DNA of 64,000 bases from DATKHR01 sp035510155 (GCA_035510155.1 DATKHR010000065.1:1-64000); one strand, 5' to 3'; shown: positions 25,922 through 36,551, counted from the first letter of the stretch. A program made the numbers and translations. Notes: a model not told the origin generated them from the sequence alone.

Positions 25922-27841
25922 CTACGAGGTCGCGCGCTGGAGTGACTCGCGGTTCACTTCGATCTTCATCTTCTGCTTGGCCTTCACCATATAGGCGCCG
26001 AAGAAGCGGTTGCGCCAGTCGGTCAGCACCTCTTCACGGAAGCGATCCTTGGCGTTCGCCCAGTCAGCCGACGTGACTTCCTGCTTGTCGAGGACTTTCA
26101 CGATGGCAGTGCCGTTGTCGGTGGCGATCGGACCGCTGACGCCGCCAACCGGAAGCTTGAACGCCGCGTCCTCGACGGCTTTGGCGACACCGAGATCCGG
26201 AATCGGTGAATCGCGGGCGATGAGCTCCGTCGTCTTGGCTTCCAGTCCGGAGGCTTTCGCGGCCTTCTCGAAGTCGGGCGCGTTCTTGAGCTTGAGGGCA
26301 ATCTCGGCCGCCCGCTGCTGACTCAGATCGCGTGCCTTACGCTTGATCACTTCCTCGCGCACGCGCTCCTTGACCTCATCGAGCTTGGGCACGTAGGGAT
26401 CCTGTTTCGCGACCATCGTCTCAAAGATGAAACCGCGTGACGCTCGGAGCGGCCCAGCCACATCACCCTGCTTCATCTCGAATGCGCGGCTTGCGGCTTC
26501 AGGAGACTGCCCGAGTCCGAGAATCGGCTCGTCACGGGCGAAGAACCCCGACTCCTGGACGGTGAGCCCTTTTTCCTTCGCGACCCGGTCGAGGTCCGAG
26601 GGCTTCGTAATCTCCTTTTCGAGGGCCTGAGCCAGGTCCGAGGCCTGAGCCTGCGCGCGCTCGTAGGCGAGCTGATCCTGAATCTGCTGTCGCACGTCCG
26701 CCAGCGGCCTGGTCGTCGCCGCCTTCTTGTCCACGACTTTGATGATGTGGTACCCGTACTGCGTCTTGACCAGATCGCTGATTTTTCCCGGCTCGAGCGC
26801 GAACGCCGCCTGGTCGAATTCCGCCACCATCCGTCCGCGGCCGAAGTAGTCGAGGTCGCCACCGTTCTTCTGGCTGGCTTCGTCCTCGGAGTATTTCTTC
26901 GCAAGCTCCGCGAAGTCGGCGCCCGCTCGGGCCTGCTTGAGGATGTCCTCTGCCTTGGCCTTGACCGCGGCGTCGTCTTTGCCCTCGGTCTTCAACAGAA
27001 TGTGGCTCGCGCGCACCTGCTCCGGCGTCGAGTACTGCTCGAGGTTGTTGTTGTAGGTCCGCTCGATCTCGGACGGCGGGACGACGACCTTCGCACGAAG
27101 CGCATCGATATCGATCAGGAGATATCGGATCTTGCGCTTCTCGGGAATCTTGAACTCGTCCTTATGATCAGCGAAGTATCCCGCGATGTCTCCGTCACTC
27201 ACCGTCACTTGCGTTCGGAAGCTGTCGGCCGTCAGGCTGACCACCGCGAGCTTGACCTTGTCGTTGCGCCGCCGGTACTCCTGTTCGAGATCCTTGTCCG
27301 TAACCGACATCCAATCGGTGACCGACGACCGAAGCTTCTGTACGGTGAGCTGGCGACGCACGTTGTCCTCGAACTCCGCGGCCGTCATGGGAGGTCGCTG
27401 CATCCTCAGCAACTGCTGGTACCGCTGGTCGCCGATAAAGGCGCCGTTTTCCTGAAAAGCGGGAATCGAGAGAATTCGCTCGCGCACCTCGGCATCGCTG
27501 ACGGAGACGCCCAAGCGCCGTGCCTCCGCGAGCTGCGCCCGCTCGTCGACCATCTGCTGAAGAATCTGTTGCTCGACGCCGAGCTGTTTGAGCAGCTGCT
27601 CGCTCATCTGCCCGCCGTAGGCGGATCGATAAGCCTGCAGCTGCGCTTGATAGGTGCGTCGGAATTCGTTGGCGGTAATGTCCTGGCCTTCGACTCGAGC
27701 GATAGTCTCGCCCGACGCCGCGTCCGCGCCGCTTCCGCGAAGGAAATCAGGAATATAAAAAATGATGAACGCCAGCACGACGATGCCAAGGCTCCATTTG
27801 AGCCAGCTCATATGCCGACGCATCCGATTGAGCATGGTCAT
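25922..27841 (-). CDS. PpiD/SurA-type periplasmic peptidyl-prolyl isomerase
   Basis: A 639-residue protein anchored by one N-terminal membrane segment (about 15-33, ending IFYIPDFL) with a SurA-N-like chaperone region (about 45-190) and a parvulin domain (about 268-370) marked by VRASHILLKTEG, FAELAKKYSEDEASQKNGGDL and YGYHIIKVVDKK. The arrangement is that of PpiD, which helps outer-membrane and periplasmic proteins leave the Sec channel and fold. ATG 27841 is followed by a second in-frame ATG at 27835. The gene is divergent from the GGDEF gene across a 204-base gap in which I see no clear signal. Confidence 0.88.
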   Translation of the reverse strand: MTMLNRMRRHMSWLKWSLGIVVLAFIIFYIPDFLRGSGADAASGETIARVEGQDITANEFRRTYQAQLQAYRSAYGGQMSEQLLKQLGVEQQILQQMVDERAQLAEARRLGVSVSDAEVRERILSIPAFQENGAFIGDQRYQQLLRMQRPPMTAAEFEDNVRRQLTVQKLRSSVTDWMSVTDKDLEQEYRRRNDKVKLAVVSLTADSFRTQVTVSDGDIAGYFADHKDEFKIPEKRKIRYLLIDIDALRAKVVVPPSEIERTYNNNLEQYSTPEQVRASHILLKTEGKDDAAVKAKAEDILKQARAGADFAELAKKYSEDEASQKNGGDLDYFGRGRMVAEFDQAAFALEPGKISDLVKTQYGYHIIKVVDKKAATTRPLADVRQQIQDQLAYERAQAQASDLAQALEKEITKPSDLDRVAKEKGLTVQESGFFARDEPILGLGQSPEAASRAFEMKQGDVAGPLRASRGFIFETMVAKQDPYVPKLDEVKERVREEVIKRKARDLSQQRAAEIALKLKNAPDFEKAAKASGLEAKTTELIARDSPIPDLGVAKAVEDAAFKLPVGGVSGPIATDNGTAIVKVLDKQEVTSADWANAKDRFREEVLTDWRNRFFGAYMVKAKQKMKIEVNRESLQRATS

Positions 27842-28045
27842 AAGAACAGCTTTCGGCTCTCAGCGACTCTCGGAATTCCTCGACCTTCAGCCATCCGCCT
27901 TCTTACGTGCCAGCCCGTGCCGGAGCATGGCGGGCGGCACCAGAACGCTGGTGGGAAACTACGATCGTATGTCATGAAGTGACGACGTGGCAAGCAGTTA
28001 CCGGCGTCCGTATGATATATTTGCAGATCACAGAAGCACTTACGG

Positions 28046-29212
28046 ATGCCTCCAGCCAGTCGAGCCACGAGGATGCCGGTGCCCTTTTATCAGGCTGTCG
28101 GCTCCGCCGGGAAAAGCGGGTCAAGACTGCGCCGGGCGAGCGAAATCTCGTTAACGACGCCGGGGCTCGATCTGTCTACGAAGCTGCGCGTGTTTCAGCG
28201 CACCTTGCGCGGCCGTGTCGAGCGGCGGGACGCGCTGGTCGACATCGTCCGGGCGGTCAACGGAACGCTCGAGCCCGAGAAGATTGCGGAGCTCGTGATC
28301 GATCGCGCCGCAACATGGATACCCGCACCCTGCTGGGCTGTCGTCTCGTCGGATCTATCGGGTCAGCTCTCCGTGCTCGCGGCTCGCGCGCTGACGCCGG
28401 ACATGGGTCCCGCGTTGACGGCGATTGCCCGATGGGCAATGGCGCGAGGTCAGGAATTCGCGTCGGCCAACCTGCGCGATGACGAACGGCTGCACGACCC
28501 GTCGGTTGGCGCTGTTCTCGCATTTCCGCTGAGTTGCCGCGGTCGGGATGTCGGAGCCCTGCTGGCGCTGGATCGAGCGTCGTCGGTGCGCGCGCCACAA
28601 CTGTCGCCGGGAATGCTCCGCGCGGTGCGTATTCTGCTCGAGCCCGTGGCAGTCGCTCTGGACAACGCGCTCCAGCTCAAGCGCGTCGAAGCCTTGTCGG
28701 TGACCGACGATCTCACGCAGCTGTACAACTCACGGTACCTGAATGCCGTGCTGCGCCGTGAAACCAAGCGCGCCTCACGAAACGGGCGGCCGCTCTCTCT
28801 GCTCTTCATCGACCTGGACGGATTCAAGGGGGTGAACGACGCCCACGGGCACGTGTGCGGTAGCCGCGCGCTCGTCGAGGCGGCCGCGGTCATTCGCGGC
28901 AGCGCGCGTGAAACCGACGTCGTGTCACGATTCGGGGGGGACGAGTTTGCGCTGGTGCTGCCCGACACCGGGCGCGAGGGCGCGTTCGCGGTCGGTGAGC
29001 GCATTCGTGAGCGCATCGCGGCTCACGTATTTCTCGACGGCGAGGGTTTCGGAACGCGGCTGACGTGCTCGGTGGGCGTCGCCACGCTGCCTGATTCCGC
29101 CGAATCCGCGGATGGGCTCATCCACGCCGCGGACCAGGCGATGTATGCCGTGAAGGCGGCGGGAAAGAACGGTATTCAGGCCGCTGTCGCTCCAGCCGAT
29201 ACAAGCGAATAG
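28046..29212 (+). CDS. GAF-GGDEF diguanylate cyclase
   Basis: A 388-residue cytoplasmic protein with a GAF-like sensor domain (about 60-210) followed by a GGDEF domain (about 215-380). The active motif RFGGDEFAL is intact (GGDEF at 297-301), metal-binding FIDLDGFKGVND is present, and an RxxD inhibitory site (R288-D291) lies just upstream. It should make cyclic di-GMP from two GTP and be feedback-inhibited. One conserved position is altered: GHVCGSRAL has Ser where most cyclases have Asp. ATG 28046 is used; ATG 28070 is also possible. A PilZ gene at 54.3 kb is a possible effector but is not linked. Confidence 0.88.
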   Translation: MPPASRATRMPVPFYQAVGSAGKSGSRLRRASEISLTTPGLDLSTKLRVFQRTLRGRVERRDALVDIVRAVNGTLEPEKIAELVIDRAATWIPAPCWAVVSSDLSGQLSVLAARALTPDMGPALTAIARWAMARGQEFASANLRDDERLHDPSVGAVLAFPLSCRGRDVGALLALDRASSVRAPQLSPGMLRAVRILLEPVAVALDNALQLKRVEALSVTDDLTQLYNSRYLNAVLRRETKRASRNGRPLSLLFIDLDGFKGVNDAHGHVCGSRALVEAAAVIRGSARETDVVSRFGGDEFALVLPDTGREGAFAVGERIRERIAAHVFLDGEGFGTRLTCSVGVATLPDSAESADGLIHAADQAMYAVKAAGKNGIQAAVAPADTSE

Positions 29213-29355
29213 CCAGCAGTCATTGATCGATAGTCACTCGTTGATGGTTGGAGTCGTGAAGTATGAGTCGTGAAGTGTCAGCCATTGGCGCGGTTGTTCG
29301 CCATGTTGCACGCTTCTGCATCGGGGAAGGGCTCGCCGAAGGCCAGTCACGTTGA

Positions 29356-29410
29356 CCAACCGCCAACCGCCAGTCCGTTCAACGACGAACCGCCAACGCC
29401 AACCACCAAC
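29356..29410 (+). repeat. AACCGCC heptamer repeats in the mreB leader
   Basis: CCAACCG occurs twice in tandem at 29356-29369, and near-identical units return at 29388-29410 (AACCGCC, AACGCC, AACCACC). A direct repeat AGTCGTGAAGT also occurs twice at about 29252-29276. The stretch fills the gap before mreB and codes for nothing evident. Confidence 0.6.
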
Positions 29411-29440
29411 TATCTATCGTGACGACGTGAGGAGTTCTGT

Positions 29441-30466
<1,026 letters not shown>

Positions 30467-30494
30467 ACGGAAGGGCGTTTGAGCTCCGAGCTTG

Positions 30495-31352
30495 ATGGCT
30501 GTTGCCGATATTCGCAGTCGCACCGGTTACCTGTTCCTCGGAATCATCCTGGGGCATATCCTCCTCATCTCCGCGCAGGTCAATGCGCGAAGCGGCGTGC
30601 CGGTGCTCGAGTCGGTGACGTTCGGGGTGTTCTCCGCAGTGCAGCGGGTCGTGTTTGGCGGCACGAGCAGCGTCGCCAGGGTGTGGAACGGCTACATCGG
30701 GCTGCGCCACGTCAAGTCCGAGAACGACGGGTTGAAGCAGCAGCTCTCCACCGCTCAGATCGCGCTCCAGGAGCAACGGGCGCTGGCCGACCGCGCTCGC
30801 GGACTCGAGGAGCTCCTGGATCTTCGCGATCGCTCCAGCCTCCAGACGACCGCGGCAGAGATTGTCGGCGCCGCGGCGACGCCTGACTTTCGAACGGTGA
30901 CGATCGACAAGGGGACTGCCGCAGGTCTGCGGACCGACATGGCCGTGATCGCACCCGCGGGCGTCGTTGGACGCGTCATCCTGCCCGGCAGCTACGCGTC
31001 GAAAGTCCAGCTGCTCATCGATCGCAACGCCGCCGCCGGCGCTCTCATCGAACGGTCGCGTGCGCAAGGCATTGTCATAGGGGCCGGCGACGGCCGCCTC
31101 CTGCTCGAGTACATGTCGGAAGTGTTCGATGTCGTCGTTGGCGACGATGTGGTGACGTCCGGTATTGACGGCATCTACCCCAAGGGCTTCGCCATCGGCA
31201 AAGTGGACAGTGTGGAGAAGTCCGGCTCGGCGTACAAACGAATCAGTCTACGCCCTGCGGTCGACTTCGACACGCTCGAAGAGGTGCTCGTGATTCTGAC
31301 GCCGACGCCTGCTGGTCAGGCCGCTGCGGGGGCCGCAGGGAGCAAGGAGTGA
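30495..31352 (+). CDS. mreC: Rod shape-determining protein MreC
   Basis: A 285-residue protein with an N-terminal membrane segment (about 12-32), a coiled-coil region rich in Leu, Gln and Glu (about 70-115; KSENDGLKQQLSTAQIAL) and the two beta-rich MreC domains with GAAATPDFRTVTIDKGTAAG and VGDDVVTSGIDGIYPKGFAIG. MreC links MreB to PBP2 and RodA across the membrane. ATG 30495 is preferred; TTG 30492 directly before it is in frame. The stop overlaps mreD as GTGA. Confidence 0.96.
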   Translation: MAVADIRSRTGYLFLGIILGHILLISAQVNARSGVPVLESVTFGVFSAVQRVVFGGTSSVARVWNGYIGLRHVKSENDGLKQQLSTAQIALQEQRALADRARGLEELLDLRDRSSLQTTAAEIVGAAATPDFRTVTIDKGTAAGLRTDMAVIAPAGVVGRVILPGSYASKVQLLIDRNAAAGALIERSRAQGIVIGAGDGRLLLEYMSEVFDVVVGDDVVTSGIDGIYPKGFAIGKVDSVEKSGSAYKRISLRPAVDFDTLEEVLVILTPTPAGQAAAGAAGSKE

Positions 31353-31855
31353 AGGCGGCGACCGTCATCCTGGCCATCCTGTTGGCTCTCGTGCTGCAAA
31401 CAACGGTGGCCCGCTTTCTCGTTCGCGGGACCGTGGCGGTGGATCTGGTCTTGGTGGCGGTCGTGTACGTAGCGCTGTCGTACGGCCCCGTCACTGGACT
31501 TCTGACGGGGACCTTTGCCGGCCTCGTTCAAGATGCGATGTCGAGCGGCGTCATCGGCATCGGCGGCCTGGCGAAGACCGTCGTCGGATTTCTGGCGGGC
31601 ATCATCGGGACGCAGTTCATCGTGACGCACTCGCTGCCGCGCTTCGTGGTGTTCTTCGGGGCGACCGTGTTGCATGCGGCAGTCTTCATGGGTTTGTACA
31701 TGCTGCTCGATCTGCGCCATTTCGAGTCACCGTATGCCGTCGTTGCGGGCCAAGCGCTCGGGAACGCCATTGTGGGCATTGTGGCCTTTCAAATTGCTGA
31801 GCTTGTGCCCGGGGCGATGGAGCGGCGGCACAGCAGGGGGCGGCTGCGCCGATAA
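31349..31855 (+). CDS. mreD: Rod shape-determining protein MreD
   Basis: A 168-residue membrane protein with about five hydrophobic segments and the MreD-type TGLLTGTFAGLVQDAMSSGVIG stretch (about residues 46-68). MreD is a membrane partner of MreC in the elongation complex; it diverges fast, so identity rests on size, topology and its place between mreC and PBP2. GTG 31349 overlaps the mreC stop, and its TAA overlaps the ATG of mrdA by one base. Confidence 0.93.
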   Translation: MKAATVILAILLALVLQTTVARFLVRGTVAVDLVLVAVVYVALSYGPVTGLLTGTFAGLVQDAMSSGVIGIGGLAKTVVGFLAGIIGTQFIVTHSLPRFVVFFGATVLHAAVFMGLYMLLDLRHFESPYAVVAGQALGNAIVGIVAFQIAELVPGAMERRHSRGRLRR

Positions 31856-33759
31856 TGGTTCAGGAAGCGACCATGGTTATTGAAGATCGGCGCCGGGCGG
31901 GGCAACGGCTGACAGTCCTCCAGTATGTGATTACGGCCGTGTTCTCGATGCTGGCGGTGAGCTTCTGGGTGCTGCAGGTCGTGCAGCATCCGAAGTACGA
32001 AGAGCTGGCGGAGAACAACCATCAGCGAACGCTCGCCTTGCGCGCACCGCGCGGGTTGGTGTTCGACCGCGACGGCCGGGTGCTCATTGTCAACCGCGGG
32101 TCGTACAGCATCTCGATCGTGCGCGAGCACACCAAGGACATGAACCGCACGATCGCGCTCCTCGCCTCGGTACTCGGCCTCGACGAGGCGAGCATCCACG
32201 GCATCGTGGACCGCCACCGCCGCGAGCCGGTGTACCGGCCGATCACGATCGTGCAGGACGCGACGCTCGCGCAGGTGGCGGCGGTTATCGCACGACGGCT
32301 CGACTTCGAATCCGGTGTCCTCGTGGAGCAGGTGCCGACCCGCCGCTACCCCGAAACACTCGCCGCCCATCTGTTCGGATACGTCGGCGAGGTCAGCGAC
32401 AAAGACGTGGCGGAGGGTGACAGCCTCAAGAGCGGCGACATCGTCGGCCAGGCGGGGGTCGAAAAAATCTACAACGCGCTCCTGATGGGCGAGGACGGCG
32501 CCAAGCGCGTCGTCGTGAACAGCGTTGGCCGCGAAATCCGGACGCTCGAAGAGGACGAGCCGCGCGAGGGCAAGCGGCTCCAGCTGACGATCGACCTGGA
32601 CATGCAGGAAGCGGTCGAGGACGCGATCAAGGCCACGCCCTTCAACGGCGCGGCTGTGGTGCTCGATCCGAAAGATGGGGCTGTCCTCGCGTTCGCCAGC
32701 CTGCCTGCCTACGACCCGAATGCGTTCGCCGTCGGGATTGATCGAGCGACCTGGGCATCGCTCAACACGGACGAGCTCCGCCCGCTGAACGACCGCGCGA
32801 TCCAGGGGCGCTACTCGCCGGGCTCGACGTTCAAGATGGCCGTCGGACTGGCGGCACTCGAGGAGGGCGTCATCACGCCGGAGTTCCGTGTCAGTTGTGC
32901 CGGCCACGCCAACTTCTACGGCCGGGACTTCAAGTGCTGGAAAAAGGGGGGCCATGGGTCGGTCGACCTGCGGCAGGCGATCGAACAGTCGTGCGACGTG
33001 TACTTCTACACCGTCGGCAACATGGTCGGCATCGACAAGATCAACAAATGGGCGACGGCGCTCGGCCTGGGCGTGAAGAGCGGCATCGATCTGCCCAATG
33101 AAGTTCAAGGGCTCGTACCTTCAACAGAGTGGAAGCGCGAGCGGATGCACGAGAAGTGGTACGCGGGCGAGACTATCTCGGTGGCGATCGGTCAAGGCCA
33201 GGTGTCCGTGACGCCGGTGTCGATGGCTGTGTACATGGCCACGCTCGCGAACGGCGGGACACGAATTACGCCGCACCTTCTCAAGGCCGTGGACGATGGG
33301 AGCGGGTGGAAGCCGGTGCCGGTGCCGGCGCCGCAATCCCAGGTGTCAATCGATCAGAAGAAGCTGCAGGCGATCCGCGACGGGTTGTGGGGCGTGGTCA
33401 ACGGCGGCGGCACCGGCGGTCGGGCGCGCCTTGTCGGGTACGACGTGGCCGGCAAGACGGGGACGGCACAGGTGATTTCCAATACGGGTCGCGCCGCCGC
33501 CCGAACGAGCAAGAACCTGCGCGACCACGGGTGGTTCGTGTTTTTCGCGCCCCGTGACAACCCCCAGGTCGCCGGAGTCGTCTTCCTGGAGCACGGCATT
33601 CACGGGCCGAACGCCGCAATCGTGGCCCACCACATCCTCGAGACCTTCTTTGCGAAGAAGGAAGGGCGACCTCTTCCGGCCATGCCGGCGGAATTGCCAC
33701 TGGACTTCAAGGATCCGCTGGCGAGAGGCGCGTCTGCCGAGACTGGCGCAGAGCGCTGA
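31855..33759 (+). CDS. mrdA: Penicillin-binding protein 2 (elongasome transpeptidase)
   Basis: A 634-residue class B PBP. One membrane segment (about 19-42), an N-terminal pedestal with LRAPRGLVFDRDGRVL, and a C-terminal transpeptidase with the SxxK motif SPGSTFK (S324, K327), SCD as the second motif (EQSCDVYFYTVG) and KTGTAQ as the third. It cross-links peptidoglycan during cell elongation together with RodA. The ATG at 31855 overlaps the mreD stop; an in-frame ATG 18 bases later is an alternative. RodA follows one base after its stop. Confidence 0.97.
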   Translation: MVQEATMVIEDRRRAGQRLTVLQYVITAVFSMLAVSFWVLQVVQHPKYEELAENNHQRTLALRAPRGLVFDRDGRVLIVNRGSYSISIVREHTKDMNRTIALLASVLGLDEASIHGIVDRHRREPVYRPITIVQDATLAQVAAVIARRLDFESGVLVEQVPTRRYPETLAAHLFGYVGEVSDKDVAEGDSLKSGDIVGQAGVEKIYNALLMGEDGAKRVVVNSVGREIRTLEEDEPREGKRLQLTIDLDMQEAVEDAIKATPFNGAAVVLDPKDGAVLAFASLPAYDPNAFAVGIDRATWASLNTDELRPLNDRAIQGRYSPGSTFKMAVGLAALEEGVITPEFRVSCAGHANFYGRDFKCWKKGGHGSVDLRQAIEQSCDVYFYTVGNMVGIDKINKWATALGLGVKSGIDLPNEVQGLVPSTEWKRERMHEKWYAGETISVAIGQGQVSVTPVSMAVYMATLANGGTRITPHLLKAVDDGSGWKPVPVPAPQSQVSIDQKKLQAIRDGLWGVVNGGGTGGRARLVGYDVAGKTGTAQVISNTGRAAARTSKNLRDHGWFVFFAPRDNPQVAGVVFLEHGIHGPNAAIVAHHILETFFAKKEGRPLPAMPAELPLDFKDPLARGASAETGAER

Positions 33760-33760
33760 C

Positions 33761-34855
33761 GTGTTCGAACGCCGCCTCTACTATCACATCGATTGGGCGT
33801 TGGTCGTTGCGATTCTGGCGCTGTGCGCGCTCGGGGTCGTGATGATCTACAGCACGACGTCGGACCCGACGCGTGGCGCCTCGAAGCTGTTCCTCATCCA
33901 GCTCTACGCGATCATCATCGGGTTGGGCGCAATGGTGGCCACGTTGACGCTCGACTATCGAACGCTCACCGATAAGTCGCACCTGATCTACGTGGCGCTT
34001 CTCGGGCTGCTTGTGTACGTCATGCTCTTCGGCATGGTGCAAATGGGCGCGCGACGTTGGATCGCTCTGCGCGGGTTCAACCTCCAGCCGTCCGAATTCG
34101 CCAAGATCGGTGTGGCGCTGGTGCTGGCGAAGTTCTTCGGAGAAAATCGCGGCGCTCCCGGCTGGACCGATCTGGCGATCGGCGGGATGCTCACCGCCAT
34201 TCCATTCCTGCTCATCGTCAAGGAACCGGACCTTGGCACGGCGGTGACGCTGCTGCCGATCTTTCTCGCGGTCGCGTATCTCTCGGGCATGAGGATGCGC
34301 ATCCTCGGGGTCCTCACGCTCTGCGCGTTGCTCGCCGCACCCATCGCGTGGAAATTCGCGATGAAAGACTACCAGAAAACACGCATCTCCACGTTTCTCG
34401 ATCCGTCACAGGACGCCAAAGGCGCCGGATACCAGCAGATCCAGGCTCGTATCACCGTCGGGTCGGGCGGTCTGTCGGGGAAAGGTTTCAGGCAGGGAAC
34501 CCAAGGGCAGCTGCGCTTCCTGCCCGTGGCGCACAACGATTTCATCTTCTCGGTGCTTGCCGAGGAACAAGGTTTTGCCGGCGTCCTCGTGGCGCTCGGC
34601 TTGTATTTATTCGTGATTCTGCGCACGCTTGAGGCCGCCCGGCTCGCGAAAGATCGCATCGGCGCCTACCTCGTGCTGGGCGTGCTCGCCAGCTTTGCTT
34701 TTCAGGTGGTCTACAACATCACCATGTCGGCAGGGCTTGCGCCGGTCAAAGGACTCACGCTCCCGCTCATGAGCTACGGGGGATCATCGATGATCGCGAC
34801 CCTCGCGTCGTTCGGGCTGGTGCTCAACGTCCGTATGCGCAGATTCACGAACTGA
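33761..34855 (+). CDS. rodA: Peptidoglycan glycosyltransferase RodA (SEDS family)
   Basis: A 364-residue polytopic membrane protein with about ten hydrophobic helices. SEDS signatures are visible: GARRWIALRGFNLQPSEFAK (about residues 95-114), KEPDLGTAVTLLPIF, RITVGSGGLSGKGFRQGTQ with the large extracellular loop, LPVAHNDFIFSVLAEEQGF and LTLPLMSYGGSSMIA. It polymerises glycan strands for PBP2 to cross-link. GTG 33761 is taken as the start, one base after the mrdA stop; the frame is open upstream inside mrdA. Confidence 0.97.
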   Translation: MFERRLYYHIDWALVVAILALCALGVVMIYSTTSDPTRGASKLFLIQLYAIIIGLGAMVATLTLDYRTLTDKSHLIYVALLGLLVYVMLFGMVQMGARRWIALRGFNLQPSEFAKIGVALVLAKFFGENRGAPGWTDLAIGGMLTAIPFLLIVKEPDLGTAVTLLPIFLAVAYLSGMRMRILGVLTLCALLAAPIAWKFAMKDYQKTRISTFLDPSQDAKGAGYQQIQARITVGSGGLSGKGFRQGTQGQLRFLPVAHNDFIFSVLAEEQGFAGVLVALGLYLFVILRTLEAARLAKDRIGAYLVLGVLASFAFQVVYNITMSAGLAPVKGLTLPLMSYGGSSMIATLASFGLVLNVRMRRFTN

Positions 34856-34916
34856 CGGGACGCTCGGGTCCGGCAAAGCCGCGGAGGCTGCCGGCCGCGC
34901 GTTCGAGGAGTTCGTG

Positions 34917-36551
34917 ATGAACAAGGAGATGATCGTCTCCACCAACGGCCACGAAACGATAGTGGCCATTCTCGAAGACGATCTCGTCGCTGAAGTCTTC
35001 GTCGAGCGTGAACGCCAGCGCGGCGTCGTCGGCAATGTCTACAAGGGCCGGGTTTCGAAGGTCCTTCCCGGCATGCAATCATCATTCATCGACATCGGCC
35101 TGGAGCGCGACGGGTTCCTGTACGTCGCCGAGGTGATCGACACGCTCGAAGAGTTCGAGAAGCTCGAGGCGGACGACGAGCCGAAAGGCGAGTCGAGTGA
35201 TAAAGCCGAGCCGAGAGGCGAGTCGAGTGACAAAGCCGAGCCGAGAGGCGCGTCGAGTGATAAAGCCGAGCCGAGAGGCGCGTCGGGTAATAAAGGCGAG
35301 CCGAAGAGCGACCGGGCCCGCGACCGGGCCACGCAGAAGATCGAGGAGCTCCTGAAGCCAGGTCAGGAGATCCTGGTGCAGGTCGTCAAGGAACCGCTGG
35401 GCACCAAGGGCGCAAGGCTCACCTCTCACGTCACCATGGCGGGGCGCTTCCTCGTGTTCATGCCCACCGTCGACCACGTCGGCGTCTCACGCAAGATCGA
35501 GTCGCGCGACGAGCGCAGCCGCCTGCGCGGCATCGTCCGCGAGTTCCGCGAGGCCCACGGGTTCACGGGCGGCGTCATCATCCGCACGGCCGCGGCCGGC
35601 CGCCCGAAGGAGGACATCGTCAGCGACCTCCAGGGCTTTCACAAGATTTGGACGGAGATCCGCCAGAAAACAGAATCACAGCGCGCGCCGGCGGTCGTGT
35701 ATCGCGAGGCAAGTCTGGTCTCGAAGCTGCTGCGCGACCTGCTGACCGAGGAGTACCAATCGATCCGCATCGACAACGAGGCCGAGTACAAGCGCGTCAT
35801 CGAGCTGGTCGAGCGCATCATGCCGAGCCTGGCGCCGAGGGTGAAGCTCTACACGAAGCCGTTCCCCATCTTCGACGAGTACGGCGTGCAGGCCGAGATC
35901 GACAAGGCGCTCAAGAGCAAGGTGTGGCTGAAATCGGGCGGGTCGATCGTCATCAATCAGACCGAGGCGCTCGTGGCCATCGACGTCAATACGGGACGGT
36001 ATGTCGGCAAGAAGTCATCCGGCCGGCTCGAGGACACCATCGTCAAAACCAATCTCGAGGCGGTCAAAGAGATCGTCCGTCAGGTCCGCCTTCGGGATCT
36101 CGGCGGCATCATCGTGCTCGATTTCATCGACATGGAGGAGAAGAAAAACCGCCAGAAGGTCTTCCAGGCGGTGGAGCAGGAGCTGAAGAAAGATCGGTCG
36201 CCGTCCAAGGCGCTGCAGGTGTCGGACTTCGGGCTGATCATCATCACCCGCAAGCGGGTGAAGCAGAGCCTGGAGCGCGTGTTGACCGAGCCGTGCCCCT
36301 ACTGCTCAGGCACGGGCGTGATCAAGTCGAGCGCGACGATCTGCTACGAGATCCTCTCGGAAGTGAGAAAAATAGGCCCGGACCTCAACGGCCATCGCCT
36401 GCTGCTTCGGGTCAATCCTGACATCGCGCGGGCGCTTAAAGAAGAGGAGAGCGCGGTGCTGACCGATCTGCGGCAGTCCATCGGCAAGGACGTCACGATC
36501 AAGTCCGACGTCCATCTCCACCACGAGCAGTTCGATGTGATGGCTGTGTGA
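34917..36551 (+). CDS. rng: Ribonuclease G (Rne/Rng family)
   Basis: A 544-residue endoribonuclease. An N-terminal S1 domain (about 35-180) with RGVVGNVYKGRV and SSFIDIGLERDGFLY is interrupted at residues 88-127 by four 10-residue repeats. The catalytic core holds ALVAIDVNTGRYVG and GGIIVLDFIDMEEKKNR, whose Asp residues bind magnesium, and the zinc link CPYCSGTG. It trims 16S rRNA 5' ends and cuts mRNAs. It is the last gene of the mre run, as in many bacteria where rng lies next to mreBCD. ATG 34917 has GAGGAG upstream. Without the insertion it would be close to the usual RNase G length. Confidence 0.96.
   Translation: MNKEMIVSTNGHETIVAILEDDLVAEVFVERERQRGVVGNVYKGRVSKVLPGMQSSFIDIGLERDGFLYVAEVIDTLEEFEKLEADDEPKGESSDKAEPRGESSDKAEPRGASSDKAEPRGASGNKGEPKSDRARDRATQKIEELLKPGQEILVQVVKEPLGTKGARLTSHVTMAGRFLVFMPTVDHVGVSRKIESRDERSRLRGIVREFREAHGFTGGVIIRTAAAGRPKEDIVSDLQGFHKIWTEIRQKTESQRAPAVVYREASLVSKLLRDLLTEEYQSIRIDNEAEYKRVIELVERIMPSLAPRVKLYTKPFPIFDEYGVQAEIDKALKSKVWLKSGGSIVINQTEALVAIDVNTGRYVGKKSSGRLEDTIVKTNLEAVKEIVRQVRLRDLGGIIVLDFIDMEEKKNRQKVFQAVEQELKKDRSPSKALQVSDFGLIIITRKRVKQSLERVLTEPCPYCSGTGVIKSSATICYEILSEVRKIGPDLNGHRLLLRVNPDIARALKEEESAVLTDLRQSIGKDVTIKSDVHLHHEQFDVMAV
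35178..35297 (+). repeat. Four in-frame 30-bp tandem repeats inside rng
   Basis: Units at 35178, 35208, 35238 and 35268 encode EPKGESSDKA, EPRGESSDKA, EPRGASSDKA and EPRGASGNKG, then a partial EPK. Copies differ by only a few bases each, so the array is recent. It inserts a charged, probably disordered loop into the S1 domain without breaking the frame. Confidence 0.9.

Noticed and set aside
31789..33108. 439-residue minus-strand frame opposite the PBP2 gene
   Set aside because: Shadow of mrdA, which has all three transpeptidase motifs.
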